A DNA stretch of 64,000 bases from assembly GCF_036373705.1 (NCBI RefSeq), contig NC_089855.1, positions 5,146,501-5,210,500 on the forward strand. Reading direction: 5' to 3'. Of this stretch, positions 22,375 through 34,300 are shown one piece after another. Source of the stretch: Amia ocellicauda (taxonomy: Eukaryota; Chordata; Actinopteri; Amiiformes; Amiidae). The position numbers and the translations under genes were made by a program. Within the stretch, counting starts at the first letter, position 1, and every line of letters begins with the position of its first letter. The notes beneath the pieces are model-generated. The model had not been told where the DNA came from. It made no database searches and saw nothing but the letters and a program-made list of their open reading frames with translations.

Positions 22375-25300
22375 ATGGGCTGTGGCACCTCCGGGCCTAC
22401 AGAGAGTCAGGGGAAAGCGTCTGAAAAAGGTGAGTGCTGCGTTTCCTCATTTTTACATTTGTATCCCCTTTCCTTTTGCCATGCATCACTACCACTTTAT
22501 TTTGCATGCTAAAGCTATCGATACAACATGTTTCTGTAGAAGATTGAAATGTGAAATGTGGTTTGCCTTGGTGGAAAGTTCTCTGGCCCAGAATACTTTT
22601 AAAGTCAATAAAAAAATAAAAAAAAAAAAAAATGGTTCTCAAAACCCTTGCTTGAATCTGAATTTGGTAAAAAAAAATTAATCCTGCTGTGTGAATAAAT
22701 AATAGCACAGGAGATTATCCGGCACAGAGACAAACATTACTTTTTTTGCTAATACCTGAAAAGCTCCATTATCCGGGCTTACCAGAGGCTAAAAATGATT
22801 GGGGGCTGTTGCATTTAGTTAAGACTGGGTGCAGGGAAAGCTCAGTATCATGGCGCAGTATTTGTAAGCTATGGAAAGACCCAGTGAAACATCAGCCAAT
22901 GTTTGTTTCGGCGCCGTGCCTCGTGCTTGTGTGTCTCGGCGCCGGCTCTATTCCTGGCTGTTGTTGTGCGCTTGCTTACTGCTTTCCCCACGCTCCGTTT
23001 GTGTTCCTAGCTCTGCTGCCTTGGCTTCATTAGTCTCCCCATCCAATCCTCATCCTGCCTCTGTATTCCTCGGTGCCTTATTAATTTTTCCTCTTCTCAA
23101 TCCCCCAGAGCTGTCTTACAAATTCTTTTATTCAATTACTCCTCGTGCAGATGAATGTGCCAAGACTCCCTCCCCGGCACTAGGTAAGATGCTCCCCCGC
23201 CCCCCCGTGCTGCTGTACGTTGGTCACCGTCTGGAGTCGCTCACTCGTTATGGCAAAACCGAGCTCTCCGTCTGCCTCGTAGATCAGAACGTGCTCAGTT
23301 ATTTGAGCCAGAATGGTGTAACTCCGACCGTGCTATTGGCTTGCTTCCTGTGTGCTCGTGTGATGTCACCTCCCCCCGGTGAGATCGCTCGGCACGAGAC
23401 CCTCACGCTCCCCCTCACATCCTGTATTAGACCCGTCAACCTCACAGGTACTTCAGAAATACAATCTAAGGGGGTTCTCTGGGGCTTTTAAGTTGCTCTA
23501 ATGGAAAAATGTGTTTTATCGTACGCTGCTGTAGGATGTAATTGTCTACGGTGCGGGTTTGTCTACGGTGCGAAAGTTCACACATGCCTGTCTCTTGTTT
23601 CTACTGACTCAATGATTGGGTAGTTGCAATAAAGATGCAATAACTTCACTGACTCAGTAAATGTACACCTATCAGCCATAACAATATGACCACCTGCCTA
23701 ATATTGTGTAGGTCCCCCTTTTGCCGCCAAAACAGCCCTGACCCGTCGAGGCATGGACTCCACTAGACCTCTGAAGGTGTGCTGTGGTATCTGGCACCAA
23801 GACGTTAGCAGCAGATCCTTTAAGTCCTGTAAGTTTGCGAGGTGGACCTCCATGGATGGGACTAGTTTGTCCAGCACATCCCACAGATGCTCGAATGGAT
23901 TGAGATCTGGGGAATTTGGAGGCCAAAGTCAACACCTTGAACTCGCGATTCATCAGACCAGACCACCTTCCTCCATTGCTCCGTGGTCCAGTTCTGATGC
24001 TCACGTGCCCATTGTAGGCGCTTTCGGCAGTGGACAGGGGTCAGCATGGGCACCCTGACTGGTCTGCGGCTACGCAGCCCCATACGCAACAAACTGGGAT
24101 GCACTGTGTGTTCTGACACCTTACTATCAGAACCAGCATTCACTTTTTCAACAATTTGAGCTACAGTAGCTCGTCTGTTGGATCGGACCACACGGGCCGG
24201 CCTTCGCTCCCCACGTGCATCAGTGAGCCTTGGCCGCCCATGACCCTGTCGCCGGTTCACCGCTTTTCCTTCCTTGGACACTTTTGATAGGTACTGACCA
24301 CTGCAGACCGAGAACACCCCACAAGAGCTGCAGTTTTGGAGATGCTCTGACCCAGTCGTCTAGCCATCACAATGTGGCCCTTGTCAAAGTCACTCAGATC
24401 CTTACGCTGCCCATTTTTCCTGCTTCTAACACATCAACTTTGAGGACAAAATGTTCACTTGCTGCCTAATATATCCCACCCACTGACAGGTGCCATGATA
24501 ACGAGATTATCAGTGTTATTCACTTCACCTGTCAGTGGTCATAATGTTATGGCTGATCGTTGTATAACATCACACAGATCTGCTATCATATCTCCTTCAC
24601 ATTGCCTTTGCAGTGAGTGATCTGGGTTTTAGTGGTGGCCATGTCATGCTCAATAATAACGGTTAATTATACTCTCTGCCATGGGGATACTAACCACCCA
24701 GGGTTTCCTGGTCCTTTGCATGCTTCCTCCCAGCAGTGGGAATTCTCTAAATTAATTTTATATCCTCACCTGCTGCCGTAGCCCAGTGGTGAGGTGTGCG
24801 TGATTCACCAGATACTGAATACCATTCCCATCATCCCCCAGGAGACGCTGGCAGTCCAGCCTGCTGTGGGTCACAATAGTATATAGTTCCAAATGTAATA
24901 GTCTAATTGCAGTCAATGGAATTCCTGTTTTTCCCTGATAATACAAACTGCATGAGAAGATGCATCAAAGCGTTTGTCAGGATGTTCCATCTTGGTGATT
25001 TCCCGGGGAGGATTTCTCAGGATTGTTCTTGACATGTGAAGTAGTACAGCACCGATTCTCATTGGGCCTCATCACACTTCACTCCAGAAGCTCTTTCTGT
25101 TGTTCAGCTATCGTTCACACCCCATCATGTAGTTATAATGCCGGCGCTTTGTGAGCAATGGCAAATCGATGCCTCAGACGGCTTTAATTAGGGACCTGTC
25201 GATATGGCACTAAATCAGAAGAGCCCAGCAACAGTTTGCCAGCACAGTGTGTGAGTTTTGCTTCTAATGCAAGATGTTTGGGTGGAAGCTGATGTGTTTG

Positions 25301-28300
25301 AGTTTAACTAGAGACCCACACCAGGCAAATGTTGGGGAGATAATGTTCACTTTGCTCATCTCTGTTCAATGCAGAAAAATCTCAATAAAAGTTCAGGAAT
25401 GTAATATATAAAGGAAGGCACACTATTGACTCGGGATGTAAAAAGCCTTGCCAAACATCAAATATCTTGAAAGGTTTTCACATCAGTTAGCACATAAGAA
25501 CATAAGAAAGTGTCCAATCGAGAGGAGGCCATTCGCCCCATCGTGCTCGTTTGGTGTCCATTAATAACTAAGTGATCAAGGATCCTATCCAGTCTGTTTT
25601 TGAATGTTCCCAAATTGTCTCTTCAGCCACATCGCTGGGGAGTTTGTTCAGATTGTGACTCTCTGTGTGAAGAAGTGTCTCCTGTTTTCTGTCTTGAATG
25701 CCTCGAAGCCCAATTTCCATTTGTGTCCCGGGTGTGTGTGTCCCTGCTGATCTGGAAAAGCTCCTCTGGTTTGATGTGGTCGATGCCTTTCATGATTTTG
25801 AAGACTTGGATCAAGTCCCCACGTAGTCTCCTCTGTTCCAGGGTGAAAAGGTTCAGTTGTTTGATTTGTGCTTCTAAGTTAACTGACCCCGTATTGTTGT
25901 CATTAATATTCCATTTTTATTTTGTTTCCTATTAGATTGAGTGCAATTCTAAGGGCTTTGTGTGGCCTGCACTACCCTGTAAATTATGACCAGTATTATA
26001 GGAGTCTGTTAAATCCACCAGACTCTTAATTACAACCGAGTCATGGCTGTGTGTGTGATTTGCGTGTCGTCTGCTTCTGTGTGCCACAGCCATAAAAGCG
26101 GCAGTGCTGATCCAAAGATGGTACCGGCGTTACATGGCCCGCCTGGAGATCCGGCGCAGATACACCTGGAGCATCTTCCAGTCCATCGAGTACGCGGGCG
26201 AGCAGGACCAGCTCCAAGTAAGACCCGCGGCCTCCGAAAGAGACTGTCCATTTCAGTAAAGGGAAAAGCTGATTGATTTATAACCACCACAATCGACAAT
26301 GAAGTGTGTAATTTATTATATCAAGCTGCTGTTTGAAAGATCCCATTTCCTGGCTTCCTCAGCTGTTGTGATCATTTATGCCACAGACTTTCTTCTATGA
26401 GCTGCTGTAATGGACTTGTAAAGAGCATCATCACTGATTGACAGTGTAATGTTATTGTGGTTGCTTGGTGTGACTAACAAATACATACTTTTTTTCTTTT
26501 TTTAATCACCTGTTGTTTTTCTTTTTCCTCCCCCTCCAGCTCTCCAGTTTTTTCAGTTTCATGCTGGACAACTTCACTCAGCTCAGTGGGAACGCTCCAG
26601 GTGTGGATTACCTCTGCATCTGTGCTGTGGAACTGCACTTACGTAACATTTTATTAAACGAGACAGAGGAACAAAGCACAAAGGAAATGCGTCTCCTATT
26701 TGTTTCCCACACAGCCCTATGGTTCGGCCCCTCAGAGCGCCTCTTCCTGACAGAGACACAGAGGTCCATCTGAATTGTGCAGCTTCTCTTTATCTTCTTT
26801 AAAAACAGCAGCAGCAGCAGCAGCAGCCCAGTAACTGCACAGAGAGAGCGTAGCTTAGCAACACGGCAAGACACAAGTTTCGTTGCTGGTAGTGCAGAAG
26901 GTCCCATTATTCAGTTACTGTGGCTGAATCTTTATTATGTGCATTACCACTGTGTTATGCTATTATAGCAGTTTACAGACAATTATATTAATCACCACTT
27001 GATCTGAACAATGAGTTGAAAAGGCTTTGCATAACACGGGCTTAATCAAAACTCGCTGAAGAAGTCGCTGTGCGCAGCATCCTTGTTGCACAGTCTATCT
27101 TATTTTAGGGCTTTTTATTTGCCGTTTTTATTTCTTCAGGAGTTATTCCACTGTCTTTTCCATTCTGTGACGCATTGAACCAGTGATCAAACAGCACAAT
27201 AATGCGCTAATTGAACTGGTATTCATTCTCTCAACTCTTTAGTTTGTCAGTTACCTCCTCATGGGGATAGAGGACGCTCTATTTCAATCACAGTTTCTTA
27301 ACAAGTGTCTCTGTTGTCTAACATGACTAATAGTGTGCTGGTCCTCTTATGAGAAATGATTGCACACGTGGGTTTGCAAAATGTGCATCTCATTTCCGCA
27401 GCTGCTGCTTTCTACATCTTTATTTCTGGCCTTTAATGGGCCTGCTCCTACGTCTGCCAAACACCCACAGAGGTGCCAGAAAGAAGAGCCTGTCCTCTTC
27501 GAGACGCGTATGTTACTGGGCATCCTGGCATGGAGGCAGAGATGAGGAGTGTTCTACCGGAGTGTCCTGGCAGAGGAGGAGGAGGGGCACTGATCTAATT
27601 ATATTTAGACAATTGAATACAAATGCGGATTAAAATTATTATTTGCATTTTTCTCAGATCTGATCTCCCAATTCTTCGACCCTGCCACTGACCCGGTGCG
27701 TGACGAGGGGAAGCGAGCCAAGTACGAGCAGATCGAGGTGCCGGAGTCGTACTTGGGGCCCCGGCTGGCCTTCCCTCTCACGGTCACTCACACCAACGCG
27801 CTCCTCAGTGCCTTCAAGCAGCAGCAGGTTCGTGACGTCCGCAGGGCCTCCTCAGGTGCCGTGTCCACGCTGACCCAGAATCACGGCACTACACTGATAT
27901 TGTGGGGTGTGGAAAAATGTACAAGTCATACTGTAAAGTGAAAAGTACATCACATAGTATTTTGGTTTGTGGTTGTTGGTGGCAATGATTACAGGTCAAC
28001 AAATCAATTTCAGATTCAAATGGTTAAGATCTGTTGAAACTACATTGTCATGCTGTATTTCTAACTGCAATATTCATATTTTTAGATGCTGAGCTCTTGT
28101 TAAAAATCCTTAGAGATCATTATTAATGCACTCAGTCCTGTCATTTCTCAACCATTACAACAGTGACAGTCTAAAAGCGCTCTCTGTATCCTGAGAACTC
28201 TGTTCACACACCTGAAAGTGTCCCCTCCTGTCCTTTCAGACCCTCCACGCCCGATACGTCCTTGAGTTGTTTTACGAAACCAAGAAATTCCTGAAGCAGA

Positions 28301-31300
28301 TGCCCAACATCATTCACTTGTCAACTTACAGCAAAGAGATCACAGTCTGTGGTACGCTGTGCTGAACGCCCGTCAGACAGTCTCTCCTTATTGGACTTGA
28401 CAGACGACACATTGCCAGCAGACAACATGTGTTTGATCCCATTTATTTTCTTTATGGCCAAACTCGTGACATTTATATTTATTATATATTATGTGTATAT
28501 TAATGGTGTGTAAGTTGCCTTGATTAAAAGCATCTGCTAAATGAAGGGGATAGTAATAATGCCAGTTATGATACTATTATGGCTTCTGTTAGTAGCAGTA
28601 TTAATAGTAAAATGTATAATAATAACCAGAACAAAAACAATATACACCGATCAGCCATAACATTTTGACCGCTGATAGATGAAGTGAATAACACTGATAA
28701 TCTCATTATCATGGCACCTGTCAGTGGGTGGGATATATTAGGCAGCAAGTGAATATTTTGGAAGCAGGAAAAATTGGCAGCGTAAGTATCTGAGCGACTT
28801 TGACCAAATTGTGATGGCTAGACGACTGGGTCAGAGCATCTCCAAAACTGCAGCTCTTGTGGGGTGTTCCCGGTCTGTAGTGGTCAGTACCTATCAAAAG
28901 TGTCCAAGGAATGAAAAGCGGTGAACCGGCGACAGGGTCATGGGCGGCCAAGGCTCACTGATGCACGTGGGGAGCGAAGGCTGGTCCGTGTGGTCCGATC
29001 CAACAGACGAGCTACTGTAGCTCAAATTGCTTAAAAAGTTAATGCTGGTTCTCATAGAAAGGTGTCAGAACACACAGTGCATCGCAGTTTGTTGCGTATG
29101 GGGCTGCGTAGCTGCAGACCAGTCAGGGTGCCCATGCTGACCCCTGTCCACTGCCGAAAGCGCCTACAATGGGCACGTGAGCATCAGAACTGCACCACGG
29201 GGCAATGGAAGAAGGTGGCCTGGTCTGATGAATCACCAGTTCAAGGCGTTGACTTGGCCTCCAAATTCCCCAGATCTCAATCCAATCGAGCATCTGTGGG
29301 ATGTGCTGGACAAACTAGTCCGATCCATGGAGGCCCCACCTCGCAACTTACAGGGCTTAAAGGATCTGCTGCTAACGTCTTGGTGCCAGATACCACAGCA
29401 CACCTTCAGAGGTCGAGTGGAGTCCATGCCTCGACGGGTCAGGGCTGTTTTGGCGGCAAATATTACACCTACACCTACACAATATTAGGCAGGAGGTCAT
29501 AATGTTATGGCTGATCGGTGTATCTCTCTGAACAATTTAATCTCTGGTTCTTCCTCAGATCGACTACTAAGGTTTCTTCTGTTTTATGCATTTATTTATT
29601 TTTTAATTGCGCATCCTGAGTCAGTTGATAATTGCTTTGTTGTCACATAATTGATTTGAATTATTTACTGTTTGGGTAGCTTTTCTATGAATTTGGTATT
29701 CCATCCCACATCTAATAGAAAATGTGATGCATTTTAGACCGGAGATTCAATTTGCCAAATGCATCCTGCACAACCCATTACTCGTGAAGTAATTCTCCAC
29801 AAATGACTTATGTGGAGACTGTAAGACCGCACTCTGAGGCCGAGGTGGAGATGGTGGCATATTTCGGTCCAGAAATGTCACCGTTGGGAGATCTGAGCCG
29901 ATCTGAAGCATCGTGTACTTGCATTTCAGATGCTTTATTAAAGTGGCCTGTTTACTTGGCAGGAAGGGTCTGCTCTCTTGAACACACTTGAGATACATGA
30001 ATATACAATAATATTTTAAATGTATGTATACATTCTGAAAGCCTGGATTATTTACAAAGCGTTTACACAAAGCGGAGTTGTTTTGCTCACAGAGTTGGGT
30101 GTCTGTTTGCCCACCGACGGGTGACACAGCCTCTTTCTCAGCTGTTGTTTTCGCTCTGTGTCCAAAGCCAACAGATTGCAGAGGAGTCTGGGCAGCTCCG
30201 GTGGCATCGCCATCAACGTCCAAGGGCTGGCTCTTCACTGCCAGCTCCTGCTTTGAGAAGTTGAATCAGGAAAATTGTGTTTTGCACTATGACCAAAATA
30301 GGACATGCGTTGGCTGCCACTCTGTTTCCAAGTGTCTCCTTTATTTGTTGACTTGACCATTTCTGATGTAACATTTCGAAGAGCCACTTGATAATATTAA
30401 CATTTTACAATTCTTTGTGTTGTTTATGTCTCAGGAGACTTACACGGAAAACTGGACGATTTATTGCTTATATTCTACAAGGTAAATATTTAATACATTT
30501 TGTTGCTTAAACCAATAGATAGATACGGGTGTATCACTACAGGGATGTTGGAGATTAAACATTAAAGATCATTTTAAGTCACTGTGTTTTCAGTACCGTT
30601 TGATCACAGCTCAGTCTACTCCGGGGCTTTGTTGACTGATTCATAAAAATGTTTTCCAGAATGGTCTTCCTTCTGCCGAAAATCCATACGTGTTCAACGG
30701 CGATTTTGTTGACCGGGGAAAGAAGTCCATGGAGATCATCATCATCTTGTTTGCTTTCTTGCTCCTGTATCCCAATCACATGCACCTGAACCGGGGGAAC
30801 CATGAAGACTACATCATGAATCTGAGGTACAGTCGACCCCGGGTCTCTGACTGGGGGCAGGACCCTCCGAAGCCACGCCCCCACTCTTTACTTAATTCTG
30901 CTGTTTGCACGGTGCAACACAATTTTAAGTGTTGCAAAAGAGTCCTGCCAGGTGAAACTTTGCACCTGACGAATAATGTTTCAGATTTCCACGAAGTATC
31001 AATAAAAAGATTTCTTGGAATAAAAAAAAAAGGTCTATGTAAAAGTAAAACCCTTAATCGTATGAAAAAAATATGCGTCATGACTCTTGAAGGAAAACGA
31101 GACGTGTAAAAGCTGGAAGTTCAGATTGACAGCATTACAACCCTCTTGATTTTCCTTGTACAGTGAGGGAAAAAAGTATTTGATCCCCTGCTGATTTTGT
31201 ACGTTTGCCCAATGACAAAGAAATGATCAGTCTATCATTTTAATGGTAGGTGTATTTTAACAGTGAGAGACAGAATAACAACAACAAAATCCAGAAAAAC

Positions 31301-34300
31301 GCATTTCAAAAAAGTTATAAATTGATTTGCATGTTAATGAGGGAAATAAGTATTTGACCCCTTCGGCTTAGCACTTGGTGGCAAAACCCTTGTTTGCAAT
31401 CACAGAGGTCAGATGTTTCTTGTAGTTGGCCACCAGGTTTGCACACATCTCAGGAGGGATTTTGTCCCACTCCTCTTTGCAGATCCTCTCCAAGTCATTA
31501 AGGTTTCGAGGCTGACGTTTGGCAACTCGAACCTTCAGCTCCCTCCACAGATTTTCTATGGGATTAAGGTCTGGAGACTGGCTAGGCCACTCCAGGACCT
31601 TAATGTGCTTCTTCTTGAGCCACACCTTTGTTGCCTTGGCTGTGTGTTTTGGGTCATTGTCATGCTGGAATACCCATCCACGACCCATTTTCAATGCCCT
31701 GGCTGAGGGAAGGAGGTTCTCACCCAAGATTTGACGGTACATGGCCCCGTCCATCGTCCCTTTGATGCGGTGCAGTTGTCCTGTCCCCCAAAAAAACACC
31801 CCCAAAGCATAATGTTTCCACCTCCATGTTTGACGGTGGGGATGGTGTTCTTGGGGTCATTCCTCCTCCTCCAAACACAGCGAGTTGAGTTGATGCCAAA
31901 GAGCTCGATTTTGGTCTCATTTGACCACAACACTTTCACCCAGTTCTCCTCTGAATCATTCAGATATTAGCAAACTTCAGACAGGCCTGTACATGTGCCT
32001 TCTTGAGCAGGGGGACCTTGCGGGCGCTGCAGGATTTCAGTCCTTCACGGCATAGTGTGTTACCAATTGTTTTCTTGGTGACTATGGTCCCAACTGCCTT
32101 GAGATCATTAACAAGATCCTCCCGTGTAGTTCTGGGCTGATTCCTCACCGTTCTCATGATCACTGAAACTCCACAAGGTGAGATCTTGCATGGAGCCCCA
32201 GACCGAGGGAGACTGACAGTTATTTTGTGTTTCTTCCATTTGCGAATAATCGCACCAACTGTTGTCACCTTCTCACCAAGCTGCTTGGTGATGGTCTTGT
32301 AGCCCATTCCAGCCTTGTGTAGGTCTACAATCTTGTCCCTGACATCCTTGGACAGCTCTTTGGTCTTGTCCATGGTGGAGAGTTTGGAATCTGATTGATT
32401 GATTGCTTCTGTGGACAGGTGTCTTTTATACAGGTAACGAGCTGAGATTAGGAGCAGTCCCTTTAAGAGAGTGGTCCTAATCTCAGCTCGTTACCTGTAT
32501 AAAAGACACCTGGGAGCCAGAAATCTTGCTGATTGATAGGGGATCAAATACTTATTTCCCTCATTAACATGCAAATCAATTTATAACTTTTTTTGAAATG
32601 CGTTTTTCTGGATTTTTTTGTTGTTATTCTGTCTCTCACTGTTAAAATACACCAACCATTAAAATGATAGATTGATCATTTCTTTGTCAGTGGGCAAACA
32701 TACAAAATCAGCAGGGGATCAAATACTTTTTTCCCTCACTGTAACTATTTGAAGTGTGACGTTACTCTTTAAGATGGAATGATTTTTTACATTTAAATTA
32801 TTGGAAACTACTTCTAGACCACTTTATTTTGATTTATTCTGTTTTCCCCTGTTTGAAGCCGCGTGGCCCCCAGTGTCAGGCCTGTTTTGCATTAAAACAC
32901 ACTCCACCCGTGTCTGGTTACCATCTATTTCCATAATCGAGTCTCGTGTGCACTAATTAGCAGAGCCCACTGGTTATCTGGTTGATTTCCATCTACAAAG
33001 ATAAATGGAGCTGCAGGAGTCCGACGGTCCGCCTGATCTCCGTGACCAGTCACGTGGTCGTAGTTGTTGCTACAGGAGGCTACACAGCACTGTATTTCTC
33101 AGACTGCAGTGCTGTAGGACACTCAGAGAATGGGTTAGTCATCCTGTAATGATTCTTGGCTCCCTCACTCTCATTTCAGATATGGCTTTACTAAGGAAGT
33201 GATGCAGAAATACAGGGTAAGCCTTTTGTTTTTCATATAGTCAATCAGCGATGCTAATATATGTTATGATGATGTCTAGTTCTCATTATTATTATTAGAA
33301 AAAGTATATTTTCTAACGAGTTATTTGCTGATTTAAAAAGCACTGCACATGTCAGTGTTCTCCTATTATATTAATCTTGTAGGTAGGTAAAGCTTCAATG
33401 GCTCAGCCAGGAGCACCCTCTAGTGGAGCACTTGAGTCATCTCCGTGTGCACAATCACGACAGTGGGTTTTAATTTAATATTATTAGCAGGGAACTGTAC
33501 TTCCCTATGTGGCCAATCCGAAGCAAACTGCATCTCCTGCGATCTCCCTTTCAGACCCACGGGAAGGATATTCTGCAGATCCTGCAAGATGTCTTCAGCC
33601 TGCTTCCAGTGGCGACAGTAATTGACAACAAAGTGCTTATCGTCCATGGAGGGATTTCGGACTTGACCGACCTGGATTTCCTGGGCTCCATCGAGAGGCA
33701 CAAGGTGTGTGAGTCCGGCGGTCCTGGCAGTAAAATTAGCCACGCAATTAGAAATTCGCCCTACGTCTCCAGTTCCAACGTCTCTCTCCTGTATCGTAGT
33801 TCAAGTCCGCACTCAGGCCCCCGAAGCGCAGCCTCGACCTCGGCGAGGAGAGGGGCCACAGACAGGTGGTGGGCTCGTATACGGACCGCGGCGGCAGTGG
33901 CTCCTCCAAACGGCGCCAAGCCAAGCTACCCAAGCAGCGCAGCAGCTCGTCCTCGTCCTCCTCGGCGTCCTCCCGTCACTCCTCCTCTTCGTGGGACAAG
34001 GACCCTGCCCCGCGCAGCGTGGCCAGCCCCAGCGCCAGCCTGGAGGTGCCCTTCCTCGACTCCGACGTCTCCATCGCGCCCAGAGAGCCGCCCCGGGAGG
34101 AGGTCGAGTGGAAGCAGGTGAGCGCAGCGGGAATCGGTTGTCATCTAGATTACTGGGTCAGTAGGTGAACTGTCGATGGCACTGACTGTCCAACCTTGTC
34201 TTGCAAAGATCGTTGACCTGCTCTGGAGCGACCCCAAGAGCCACAGCGGCTGCACGCCCAACACCTTCAGAGGGGGCGGCTGCTACTTCGGGCCGGACGT

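Larger units (their letters stand above)
22430..26089. other. PPEF1 intron 1
   Basis: Holds a deleted Tc1 element (23666-24562) and a LINE 3' end (25490-25860). No other gene seen. The open frame at 22871-23491 lacks similarity to any family I know. Confidence 0.5.
31161..32741 (-). mobile_element. Tc1-like transposon with ~205-bp inverted repeats, near full length
   Basis: Starts CAGTGAGGGAAAAAAGTATT and ends with its complement, flanked by TA (31159-31160, 32742-32743). The terminal inverted repeats run about 205 bp each (to ~31361 and from ~32537). It sits in PPEF1 intron 7. A minus-strand transposase fills the middle but is broken into several frames (32373-31960, 31939-31691, 31805-31368). 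The paired helix-turn-helix DNA-binding region is in the first piece. The first catalytic position reads WSNETK where Tc1 transposases have [14 protein letters not shown] and [11 protein letters not shown] supply the other two acidic positions. Inactive by frameshift and by the Asp-to-Asn change. Confidence 0.9.

Noticed and set aside
22871-23491. 206-codon plus-strand open frame in PPEF1 intron 1
   Set aside because: No domain, no similarity, and no splice-site support; PPEF1 exons 1 and 2 join directly in phase.
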